From positions 1,277,228 through 1,341,227 of the forward strand of contig NZ_CP117982.1 of NCBI RefSeq assembly GCF_030708075.1: a stretch of 64,000 nt of DNA, read 5' to 3'. Of the stretch, positions 18,042-25,872 are shown in pieces (within the stretch, counting starts at the first letter, position 1; each line of letters opens with the position of its first letter). The stretch comes from Candidatus Epulonipiscium viviparus. GTDB taxonomy: Bacteria > Bacillota > Clostridia > Lachnospirales > Cellulosilyticaceae. The notes beneath the pieces were generated by a model. The model saw only the letters and a list, made by a program, of their open reading frames with translations, was not told where the DNA came from and did not search any database. The position numbers and the translations under genes were made by a program.

Positions 18042-18464
18042 TTAAATAATATAGCCTCGATTGTCATTTCCTACCACAAATTCGTTTATAGAAGACCGTC
18101 CGTAAGTGAAGCCGGCATATATGTTTTCTGCATTTTGGGTAGTTGGTTTAAAATCTAAATTTAAGTTTTTAATGGCAACATAGCCATCGCGAATGTGCGA
18201 CATGATTTCTGCCGCATCGGCATAGTCGCCTTCTATAACCAATTTCTGAATAAAGATATATAGATCAAAAAGGTCGTGGGAAAGCGCAACAGACATATCC
18301 AAATTTCCGATTAGCACCGTCAAAACTTTTAAGGCATCTTTTTTATAAGGAATGCTTGCAGTATTATTGGCTACCAGTGCACCAACTTTTTCCAAAAATA
18401 AATCATACGTAAGACAAAGCAATTCAATTTCATTCGCAGCTGCGACCTGAGCTACTGTTATCAT
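18042..18464 (-). CDS. fliS: FliS-like flagellin chaperone
   Basis: About 140 residues of all-helical protein fitting FliS in length and pattern: LCLTYDLFLEKVGAL near the N-terminus, then KALKVLTVLIGNLDMS-like helix (KDALKVLTVLIGNLDM), HDLFDLYIFIQKLVIEGDY and AAEIMSHIRDGYVAI. FliS binds the C-terminal D0 of flagellin and prevents early polymerisation in the cytoplasm. The start was placed at the second ATG of a tandem pair (18462-18464), six bases after GCGAGG. It lies 24 bases before flagellin. Sequence similarity is modest, and context supports the call. Confidence 0.75.
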   Translation of the reverse strand: MITVAQVAAANEIELLCLTYDLFLEKVGALVANNTASIPYKKDALKVLTVLIGNLDMSVALSHDLFDLYIFIQKLVIEGDYADAAEIMSHIRDGYVAIKNLNLDFKPTTQNAENIYAGFTYGRSSINEFVVGNDNRGYII

Positions 18465-18537
18465 CATACACCTCGCAATCAATTTGTTCGAAAAATAGAA
18501 TAAGTTGCTTTAATACTTCTAAAATATTATCTTCCAT
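18430..18537 (-). CDS. Possible 35-residue leader peptide overlapping fliS
   Basis: An ATG at 18535-18537 follows a strong AGGAGGTTTC site and opens a 35-codon frame (MEDNILEVLKQLILFFEQ then an acidic, Ser-rich tail) that ends at TGA 18430-18432, inside the start of fliS in another frame. The good ribosome site and the overlap suggest translational coupling with fliS. It is too short to recognise; it could also be a decayed flagellar gene such as a FlgN-like chaperone. Confidence 0.4.
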   Translation of the reverse strand: MEDNILEVLKQLILFFEQIDCEVYDDNSSSGRSCE

Positions 18538-18546
18538 TGAAACCTC

Positions 18547-21459
18547 CTAGACCACTAAATTGATTAAGGAATCATCTGCGACAATAGCTGTTTCGGCAGT
18601 AACTGATTCTGCAAGTGAAGTAAATACTGCTTGAGTAACAGAGTATCCCAGGGATTCGATCATCTTTACTAGCGCCGAATCGCCGGCTTGAAGTCTGTTG
18701 GTTGCGTCATCAGAAGAGGTAGTGATTTCGTATTTTACTGTATCGTTTGCTATACGCACATTGGCCGTAACGGTGCCGAGGTTTTTGGTATCGTAGCTGA
18801 TTGCCGCGTTTAGGGTATCTTGGTCATGTGTATCATTGTTGATGTATAAATTTACCATTTTGGCAACACCATTTATGGTAATGGGGAGCTCAAATGAATT
18901 ACCCGTCTGATTTAATTTTTGCAAAAAGGTAGTCATTTCGTGTAGATTTCTATTTTGATCATATGTAGCAGTGTCGCCATTGGACATTGCATCGGATGCG
19001 GTTTCTTCGGCTTGATCAGAAGCGGCGGCTAGTTCTTGCTCTAGCTCTTCGAAGCTTTCGGGGAAAAATTCTTCCTTTGCAAGTGCAGCGCTAAATTCTT
19101 TGGGTTCATTAATAAATTTATGCATCAAATAGATGTTGTTGATGGTTACTGGAATTTCTTTTTCCGCAAGCATATCGATAACTTCCGGTGCGACATGTTT
19201 GGCAACATCGAGTTTTTCTTTAAAGCTATCAGGAAGCGTATCATAATCTGTAAATTTGCCAAGCTCTTTTTTGACCGCAGCTTTTACAAAAGGGAAAATA
19301 GTACTTGATACTTTTGACGCAAGGTCTGGAGTGTTGAGATCAGTTAATTGGCTATTTTGTATAATTTTTGCAAGATTAGCAAGTTTTTTGTTGGAAATAT
19401 GAGCGGTATCCATACGTTTTTTTGCTGTATCTGCAGCTATTTTGAAGCCCTCGATCTCTCCAAACAAATTATCTATAGATGCATCAATACCCGTAGATGC
19501 AGTCGTGGCATGTTTGACAGCTGCTTGCAAATTGGCCATATTGAGAGATAGCTCGTTTTTGTTGATATATCCTATCACGGCATCTTTGTTTTTTGAGATA
19601 GAATTTAAAATTTGAAACATTCCGATAAGCTCTTGCTTTTGAGACTCATTTATTTGGCCCTTTTCCTCGAGAGCAACGATAGAGGCGGCGACGCTCTTTT
19701 GCATTGCGGGAATTTTTTTATGGGCAGCAAAAGCGAGAGACTCATCAATTGATTGGGTATAAGGATTGATGCCCTCTTTGATCATAGATGCAACAATTTC
19801 TGGGGTCATTTCATCAAAGAAAGCGGTCATCTTAGCTGCAATGATCATAGTGGAGTTTAGTTCATCTAGTGTGATTTCGTCATTGTTAGCAACAAGAGCC
19901 GTTGCCGCCTGAATAGATAGAGGTGTAACTTCTATATTATTAGCAGCCAAGACACCTGCTATTTGTGATTTAACGGTATTGATACTTTCACCCAAATATG
20001 CTTGAGGTGTGAGAGCCTGTTCTTCGTATTTGGAGAGTATGTGATCAAAATCTGCCAATGTTGCAGCTTCATCTGATTGAATCTGAATGAATAGTGAAGC
20101 ATCGTTGTTATATTTCATTCGCGTAACTACACCCAGAGTTTCTACCGTAGATTGTTTATGAGCAACGTCTAGGTTAATATTATCTAGTGCAGTTTCAACT
20201 TGCTTATTTCGTTGTGCAGTAAGTTCTAAAGCGATTTTGGAGAGCTCGGTACTCTCAAGAGGTAAACGCTCGCTGATATTTCGCGCAGCTTGTAAAGTGA
20301 GATTGGCACGAATGGTATTGATTTGTGAACGAATTTCTTTAACTTTTGCCGCAACATTGGATTCAAAAACTAAACTTTTTGTAGCCTCATTGCTTTGTTG
20401 AGAAACTGTAGTTGATGCTGAGTCTGTTGCAGGCGACGTATTTGTTGTAGTTGTAGCATCTGCGTTTGTTGAACCAGCGTCAGTAACTGCATCTGATGAG
20501 GATACTGAAGAGCTTGCGAAAGGTGATATTCTTGTTGAATCTGCATTTGGTGTTGCTGTAACAGGCGTTCGATTTGTTGTAATTGAATTTGTAGTAGTTG
20601 TTGCATTTGTTGTAGATATTCGTGATATATTTGCATGTATAGCTCCTTTTGTTTCGTGAGAAATAGGTGCTTTAACACGAGCGGCTAGTGAATGAAATGT
20701 GATAGCCTCCCCTGCAATAATAGCCTGCTCGATGTCGGTATCAGACACAGCAGTTAAAGTATCAACAATTTCTTGCATATCCATCTCGGTGTAGAGCATC
20801 TTATTGTCTTTGATAAGAATTTCGTTTGCCTTTTCAACAATAGAGGCATCATCATCTGGATCTGGAAGGTCCATCATCTCAACGGCACTATAAATATTTT
20901 GCATCTTGGCAACGTTAGTCGCGCAGACATCTTCACCAATGGACATAAGCTTTTCGGCGGCCCAGGTGTTTCCTGCTGTAACCGGAAGATTATTTAAGTT
21001 GAGTACTTTTTCGGTGGTCGCAGAATCCCCAACAAAGGAAGTGTTATTTGCCTGACTATAACTTCCGATGTATAGAGAGTTTATAGTTATTATGTCGTCA
21101 TGCATCGCAGTTTTATACATTCCATCTGTATGCTCTTTTAGACGGCGTATTTTATCGGCGATGGCATTTTCGTCGTTCGAAATTTTGGTATCCGCAACAA
21201 AAAATTCGTACTCGTTAAGCGGAATATCATCAACATTAACGCCAGACGATGATAGTGCAACAACTTTATCTTGATCAACTGTAGGTGCAACAAGTTTTTC
21301 GAAATCTTTTTCGGTATAAGTTTCGGTATAAAGAGTAGTTAGATCATCTGAAGCTGCCGTAGGATAATAGGGATCTGATGTTTCGGGTTGTGGCGCAGCA
21401 GATGGCATGGTAAAATATGTGTATTGCGCAATCTTTGTATTAGAAATATTTTCTATCAT
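18547..21459 (-). CDS. Large flagellar protein, FliK-like (hook-length control)
   Basis: 970 residues, first gene of the flagellin operon. It is helical and acidic in the N-terminal part, has a Thr/Ser/Ala-rich linker at about residues 275-355, long helical repeats to about 800, and ends in a beta-rich domain of about 130 residues (FELPITINGVAKMVNLYI, LGTVTANVRIANDTVKYEI, SALVKMIESLGYSV). That end resembles the Flg_hook/FliK C-terminal domain, in which a protein of similar layout measures hook length. Similar large proteins in Lachnospiraceae flagellar loci are annotated as DUF6240. No signal peptide or membrane helix. The ribosome site is AGGAGGGA. Whether it is true FliK is inferred from the C-terminal domain and from the operon. 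Confidence 0.6.
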   Translation of the reverse strand: MIENISNTKIAQYTYFTMPSAAPQPETSDPYYPTAASDDLTTLYTETYTEKDFEKLVAPTVDQDKVVALSSSGVNVDDIPLNEYEFFVADTKISNDENAIADKIRRLKEHTDGMYKTAMHDDIITINSLYIGSYSQANNTSFVGDSATTEKVLNLNNLPVTAGNTWAAEKLMSIGEDVCATNVAKMQNIYSAVEMMDLPDPDDDASIVEKANEILIKDNKMLYTEMDMQEIVDTLTAVSDTDIEQAIIAGEAITFHSLAARVKAPISHETKGAIHANISRISTTNATTTTNSITTNRTPVTATPNADSTRISPFASSSVSSSDAVTDAGSTNADATTTTNTSPATDSASTTVSQQSNEATKSLVFESNVAAKVKEIRSQINTIRANLTLQAARNISERLPLESTELSKIALELTAQRNKQVETALDNINLDVAHKQSTVETLGVVTRMKYNNDASLFIQIQSDEAATLADFDHILSKYEEQALTPQAYLGESINTVKSQIAGVLAANNIEVTPLSIQAATALVANNDEITLDELNSTMIIAAKMTAFFDEMTPEIVASMIKEGINPYTQSIDESLAFAAHKKIPAMQKSVAASIVALEEKGQINESQKQELIGMFQILNSISKNKDAVIGYINKNELSLNMANLQAAVKHATTASTGIDASIDNLFGEIEGFKIAADTAKKRMDTAHISNKKLANLAKIIQNSQLTDLNTPDLASKVSSTIFPFVKAAVKKELGKFTDYDTLPDSFKEKLDVAKHVAPEVIDMLAEKEIPVTINNIYLMHKFINEPKEFSAALAKEEFFPESFEELEQELAAASDQAEETASDAMSNGDTATYDQNRNLHEMTTFLQKLNQTGNSFELPITINGVAKMVNLYINNDTHDQDTLNAAISYDTKNLGTVTANVRIANDTVKYEITTSSDDATNRLQAGDSALVKMIESLGYSVTQAVFTSLAESVTAETAIVADDSLINLVV

Positions 21460-21485
21460 AGAAATTCCCTCCTATTTCATAGACT

Positions 21486-21512
21486 ATATCGGCAACAAAA
21501 AATGAAAGTTTA
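21486..21512 (-). promoter_or_regulatory. Sigma-28 (sigma-D/FliA) promoter of the flagellin operon
   Basis: On the reverse strand TAAA (21509-21512) is followed after exactly 15 bases by GCCGATAT (21486-21493), matching the sigma-28 consensus TAAA-N15-GCCGATAA in eleven of twelve positions. It lies 27 bases upstream of the FliK-like gene, whose ribosome site is AGGAGGGA. No second promoter is evident before fliC, so this probably drives the whole operon to the terminator at 16044-16078. Confidence 0.88.
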
Positions 21513-21670
21513 ATAAACTTGGCACAATTGGTGTATGCTAATATTGGTAATTAAGAAATAACTGAATATTTTGTCGTAAAGCAAATGGAATCTGCATATA
21601 CTAAATGTATATGTACGGCTATAAAAAAAATATATAGTAGATAACTATGGTAAGTGGAAGGGGTAAGTAG

Positions 21671-22993
21671 ATGGAAGAAGTGATAGCGCAAACGGGATTG
21701 ACATCAGCTTCGTGGATACAAATAGGAATCGTGGCAATATTGATAGTGGGTTCTGCATTTTTTTCTATGTCAGAAACAGCGCTTATGTCAGTTAGTAAAA
21801 TAGATGCAAGACATATGGTATCACAAAATATTAAAGGAGCGAAGCTAGTTCAAAAATTAATAGATGAGCCCAAAAAATTATTGGGAGCAATACTGGTGGG
21901 AAATAATTTAGTAAATATAGGAGCGACATCGCTGTCAACGGTGCTGGCGACAGATATTTTTGGGAGCGCAGGTGCGGGAATAGCAACAGGAGTGATGACC
22001 GTATTGGTGTTAATCTTTGGGGAGGTAACGCCAAAATCGATTGCAGCACAAAATCCGCAAAAAGTTGCAGTAATAGTGGCGCCAGTTATTGGACTGGTAG
22101 TAACAGTTCTTTCTCCTATAGTAAAAATTATAATGGCACTATCAAATATTTTAATTAAACTTGTTGCAGGGTCGGCAGATAGCTCGAATGCATTTATGAC
22201 AGAAGAAAAGTTGAGAACCATTTTAACAGTAAGTCACGAAGAAGGCGTAATAGAAGCAGTGGAAAAAGAAATGATTACAAATGTATTTGATTTTGGGGAT
22301 TCATTTGCAAAGGACATTATGATTCCAAGGACGGATATGGTAGCGATCGACGTAGATGCTACATACGATGAAATTATTCAATTGTACAAGGAGTATCAAT
22401 TTTCTAGAATGCCAGTATTTGAAGAAAGCCACGACAATATTGTTGGAATGATTTATATCAAAGATTTGTTGCTGCAGCAGTTTAATCAGGACAATTTCAA
22501 TATAAAAAATGTGTTGCGCGAGCCATATTTTGTGCATGAATTCAAAAGAACAGCAGAGTTGCTGAAAGAACTTCGTCAAAAGAAGATAGTGATGGCATTT
22601 GTGGTAGATGAGTATGGGGGCACATCAGGGCTTTTAACATTAGAAGACTTGGTGGAAGAGATAGTGGGAGAATTGGAAGACGAGTATGATATTATTAACG
22701 AGAACTTTGTTGCAGTGGGAGAAAATGAATATATAGTAGATGGCAGTTCGAAAATTTCGGATTTTAATGATAGATTGGGATTAAAAATAGAATCAAGCGA
22801 GTATGATTCGGTGGGAGGATATTTAATTGGGTTACTAGATAAATTTCCACATGATGGGGAGGTAATAGAAACCGATGACATTACATTTATTGTGGAAGAG
22901 GCATATAATAACAGGATTAATACAATTCGTGTTATAATTAAACCAGAAGCAATAGAAGCCCAAAATGCAAACAACGAAAATGAGGAGGATTAA
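21671..22993 (+). CDS. CNNM/CorC (HlyC) family membrane protein
   Basis: 440 residues. A DUF21/CNNM transmembrane domain (about 15-195; starts with SAFFSMSETALMSVSKIDARH) is followed by two CBS domains (about 205-335; DIMIPRTDMVAIDVDATYDE and DEYGGTSGLLTLEDLVEEIVGE) and a C-terminal transporter-associated CorC_HlyC domain (about 350-425). This is the usual domain order and length for bacterial magnesium/cobalt efflux-type proteins misnamed hemolysins. The transported ion is not proven. It is a single-gene unit with a hairpin at its stop. Confidence 0.93.
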   Translation: MEEVIAQTGLTSASWIQIGIVAILIVGSAFFSMSETALMSVSKIDARHMVSQNIKGAKLVQKLIDEPKKLLGAILVGNNLVNIGATSLSTVLATDIFGSAGAGIATGVMTVLVLIFGEVTPKSIAAQNPQKVAVIVAPVIGLVVTVLSPIVKIIMALSNILIKLVAGSADSSNAFMTEEKLRTILTVSHEEGVIEAVEKEMITNVFDFGDSFAKDIMIPRTDMVAIDVDATYDEIIQLYKEYQFSRMPVFEESHDNIVGMIYIKDLLLQQFNQDNFNIKNVLREPYFVHEFKRTAELLKELRQKKIVMAFVVDEYGGTSGLLTLEDLVEEIVGELEDEYDIINENFVAVGENEYIVDGSSKISDFNDRLGLKIESSEYDSVGGYLIGLLDKFPHDGEVIETDDITFIVEEAYNNRINTIRVIIKPEAIEAQNANNENEED

Positions 22994-23006
22994 GCCCTCC
23001 TTTTTT
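22982..23006. terminator. Bidirectional terminator between convergent genes
   Basis: GAGGAGG, ending in the stop TAA of the CorC-type gene, pairs with CCCTCC and is followed by TTTTTT. It lies between two convergent genes, whose stop codons are 12 bases apart. Confidence 0.7.
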
Positions 23007-24558
23007 AGTGCCTAATTTCCCATAATTCTATATCTTTATATATATTTAGCGGAGTGGGAGTGATAACACCTGTAATGCGTTTGTGAGTAATGAGAGCGCC
23101 ACTTTTAAAGAATAAGCTGATATATGGGATCTGATCTTGGATATATAATTGCAGTTGGTTATATGCGTCTAGGAGGTTTTCTTCTGTTGCTCTAAATGCG
23201 AGATCGAGAAGAGTGTCCATTTGCGGGTCTTTGTAGTTTATAAAATTGTCTGCAGCAGAATGGAATATAAATGAAAAATCAGGGATATACGAAAATTTCC
23301 AACCACCCAAAAATAATTCAAATTCCCCATCGTCTATCCGTCGGCTAAATGTATTGGCATCTACAAATTCGGGGATAATTATTATACCATGGTCCGAATA
23401 CATTTTTACGATTCCTTCGGCAATAAGCTTTCTCTCGAAATTATCTTCGTTTACAAGCATTCGAAGCCGAAGAGGCTGCTCTTCTGTGAAGCCAGCTTTG
23501 GCAAGTAAAAGTGGAATGATATCGCGCGACATGGTTTCTTCGTAGTGATTATATAAGTAGCTATTTGGGTTGATAGGAGTGCTTGCAGCAGAGCCATTGC
23601 CTAGGTAGTATATATTTACTAATGCTTGCTTATTTAATGCATAATTTAGTGCGTAGCGTACGTTGAGATCTTTGATTATTGAGCTGTTAAAGTTTAAGCC
23701 AATAAACTCATATTTATTTGTCGCAATTTCGTATATTTTGTTGGAAGATTTTTCGTATTTGCCCCAATTCATGACTTCTGTATATACAGCATCGACTATA
23801 TCTCTATCGAATGCAGATAACATGGCAAGATGGTCGGGAGCGTAATAGACGTTAGCAAATTCAATTAAAGGAGCACCCTTAAAATAATTATCATTTCTAA
23901 CAAGACTTAACGATTTTTGAGGGGTTTGTTGCACGAATTTATATGCGCCACTGCCAACGGGGGCGGCGTTTAGATTGTTTTGATATATGTGTTCGGGAAT
24001 AATAGGAAAAAATAGTGTTTGAAGCACTCCGCTAAATGGCGTTGAATAAAAAATTTGCACAGTGTTGGGGCTTAAAACAGTAGCATAAGAAATATTTTGT
24101 GAATTTAGATAGTAAACACTATTTTTACAATTTTTAAGTAATTGAATTGAGTAGACGACATCATCTGCGTCTACTTCGGTGCCATCGTGCCAAAACACAT
24201 CGTCTTCTAAAACGAGAGTGACACTACTACTATTGTCGTTTATGGTATAATATTTTGCAAGATTTGGGCTGATGCTACCATCAATTTCTATATTTACGAG
24301 CGTATCAAATATTAGATTTAGCATTTGAGCAACATCGGCATCGCTATTTGTTATAGGGTTTAGCGTGGTGGGGATATTAGATGTAAGCACAATCGTGTCA
24401 TCTGATTGGGAAGTATCGTGTAAAAATAAAGGATTTTCCGCTGGTTGAGATTTTTCGACAAAAACCGCATTGTTATGATGTGTATTTGGCTCATCTTGGC
24501 GAGATGAACAGCCCACTAATAAAGCAATAGTAAAAATCAAGTATAGTAATATTTTCAT
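23005..24558 (-). CDS. Peptide/nickel ABC transporter substrate-binding lipoprotein (family 5)
   Basis: 517 residues with a lipoprotein signal (MKILLYLIFTIALLVGCSS; lipobox LVGC, Cys17). The mature part has features of SBP_bac_5 proteins: NLAKYYTINDNSSSVTLVLEDDVFWHDG, ADDVVYSIQLLK, GSGAYKF, RYALNYALNKQALVN. These capture peptides or other small solutes on the outer face of the membrane for an ABC importer. The permease and ATPase genes are not adjacent, so it is an orphan binding protein. The C-terminal INYKDPQMDTLLDLA segment is also typical. Confidence 0.9.
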   Translation of the reverse strand: MKILLYLIFTIALLVGCSSRQDEPNTHHNNAVFVEKSQPAENPLFLHDTSQSDDTIVLTSNIPTTLNPITNSDADVAQMLNLIFDTLVNIEIDGSISPNLAKYYTINDNSSSVTLVLEDDVFWHDGTEVDADDVVYSIQLLKNCKNSVYYLNSQNISYATVLSPNTVQIFYSTPFSGVLQTLFFPIIPEHIYQNNLNAAPVGSGAYKFVQQTPQKSLSLVRNDNYFKGAPLIEFANVYYAPDHLAMLSAFDRDIVDAVYTEVMNWGKYEKSSNKIYEIATNKYEFIGLNFNSSIIKDLNVRYALNYALNKQALVNIYYLGNGSAASTPINPNSYLYNHYEETMSRDIIPLLLAKAGFTEEQPLRLRMLVNEDNFERKLIAEGIVKMYSDHGIIIIPEFVDANTFSRRIDDGEFELFLGGWKFSYIPDFSFIFHSAADNFINYKDPQMDTLLDLAFRATEENLLDAYNQLQLYIQDQIPYISLFFKSGALITHKRITGVITPTPLNIYKDIELWEIRH

Positions 24559-24640
24559 AGTTATCTTTAGAAACTCTCCTTTCAGGTAAATTTATCTATT
24601 TAGAGTTTAGACAGATTAAGAAATATTTAAACATGGAATA

Positions 24641-25186
24641 TTAAAAAAAATATAAAATTCTATAAACAAAATAATGAAAATTAACTTTTATGACATAGTT
24701 ATGCGTTTCTTTAAAGGGTATAGTATGTAGGGTCTGACCATCGTGACTATATTGTGTATTGTTAAGCCATTTAGCAACGTTGCCACTACCACCATTGTAT
24801 GCCGCAAGAGCGAGATCGATATTGTTGTCATAATTTCTGATAAGTCTTGATATATACCAAGTTCCGATTTGCATATTGATATATGGGTCAAATAGATCAT
24901 CTGCAGTGTAATTTTCGATTTTGAGTTCGGTTGCGGCCCATAGACCGGTTGGTTCCATAATTTGCATTAGCCCGCGAGCGCCGCTGCGAGAAACTGCGTT
25001 AGGGTCGAAGTGAGTTTCGGTTTGTATAATAGCATATATAAATAATTCGTCTAGGCCATATAACTCAGAAAGTTCTTCTACATACGAAAGATATGGTCGA
25101 GGGTATATTTTATAGGCAATATAAATACCGCTTAAACCCAAAATCAATACAAGTAATAATATATAAATTCGTATTTTTGTATTCAT
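24641..25186 (-). CDS. Membrane-anchored lytic transglycosylase (SLT domain)
   Basis: 181 residues: an N-terminal membrane anchor (ILLLVLILGLSGIYIAYKI) and a Slt domain. Motifs: FIYAIIQTETHFDPNAVSRSGARGLMQI (catalytic Glu in TETHFD), INMQIGTWYISRLI, and LALAAYNGGSGNVAKWL. It cleaves the MurNAc-GlcNAc bond in peptidoglycan outside the membrane. Small proteins of this form occur in the coaE-polA region of several clostridia. A 74-base gap separates it from coaE. Confidence 0.92.
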   Translation of the reverse strand: MNTKIRIYILLLVLILGLSGIYIAYKIYPRPYLSYVEELSELYGLDELFIYAIIQTETHFDPNAVSRSGARGLMQIMEPTGLWAATELKIENYTADDLFDPYINMQIGTWYISRLIRNYDNNIDLALAAYNGGSGNVAKWLNNTQYSHDGQTLHTIPFKETHNYVIKVNFHYFVYRILYFF

Positions 25187-25217
25187 ATAGATCTCCTAAT
25201 TTTTGTGATAAATAATA

Positions 25218-25255
25218 CTGCTATAGCAGCGGCGATAAAAGTAGCTATAGCAGCG
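25218..25255. repeat. Direct repeat of a 12-bp palindromic unit
   Basis: GCTATAGCAGCG occurs at 25220-25231 and again at 25244-25255, 24 bases apart; each copy contains the self-complementary core GCTATAGC, and the first is part of the palindrome CTGCTATAGCAG (25218-25229). It lies in the gap between coaE and the transglycosylase gene. Function unknown. Confidence 0.5.
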
Positions 25256-25260
25256 TGTAA

Positions 25261-25851
25261 TTAACAGAGTTTTGCTAACATTTTTTCGATTTGTTGCTCG
25301 AGATTTTCGATGGTACCGTCATTAAAAATTGTATAGTCTATGCGCTGAGATAGTTCATCCCAGGACTTTTGGCTATCAATTCGTTTTAATGCGTCTTCGT
25401 AGGATAGCGTGTTGCGATTCATGATTCGTTGAGTGCGCAGCTCGTCTGGTGCGTATACTCCAACTACTTTATCCGTTAGTTGATCAAGAGCAATTTCATA
25501 TAATAAAGCCGAATCAATTAAGACGCAGGTATAGCGTTCAAAATCGATAGAGGCTAGTATATCTTTAATTTCTGAATAAATTTTGGGGTGCATAATTGCA
25601 TTTAATTTGTTGAGTTGGTAATTATCTCCAAATACAACAGCACCGAGTAATTTGCGAACAATATTGCCCTTTGCGTCTAAAATTTCGTTGCCGAATGCTG
25701 AAACTACATCTGAATATGCATGGCCATGTTTATTTAATAATACATGACCGATCTTATCGGCATCTATTACAAAAGTGGATGTTGCTTTAGATATCAATTG
25801 AACTATCGTACTTTTTCCAACACCAGTACCGCCAACAATTCCTATAACCAT
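25261..25851 (-). CDS. coaE: Dephospho-CoA kinase
   Basis: 196 residues beginning MVIGIVGGTGVGKSTIVQ with a P-loop at GGTGVGKS. Further CoaE features are FVIDADKIGHVLL, LNAIMHPKI, VLIDSALLYE and RIDSQKSWDELSQRIDYTIFNDG. It phosphorylates the ribose 3'-OH of dephospho-CoA, the last step of CoA synthesis. Start taken at ATG 25849-25851, seven bases after TGAGGT; an upstream in-frame GTG overlaps that site. It follows polA by about 20 bases, as in many Firmicutes. Confidence 0.96.
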   Translation of the reverse strand: MVIGIVGGTGVGKSTIVQLISKATSTFVIDADKIGHVLLNKHGHAYSDVVSAFGNEILDAKGNIVRKLLGAVVFGDNYQLNKLNAIMHPKIYSEIKDILASIDFERYTCVLIDSALLYEIALDQLTDKVVGVYAPDELRTQRIMNRNTLSYEDALKRIDSQKSWDELSQRIDYTIFNDGTIENLEQQIEKMLAKLC

Positions 25852-25872
25852 ATTTATCACCTCATATTTTTG

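Noticed and set aside
20370-20678. Gln/Leu-rich 102-codon reverse frame
   Set aside because: It is the shifted reading of the Thr/Ser/Ala linker in the FliK-like gene and has no ribosome site.
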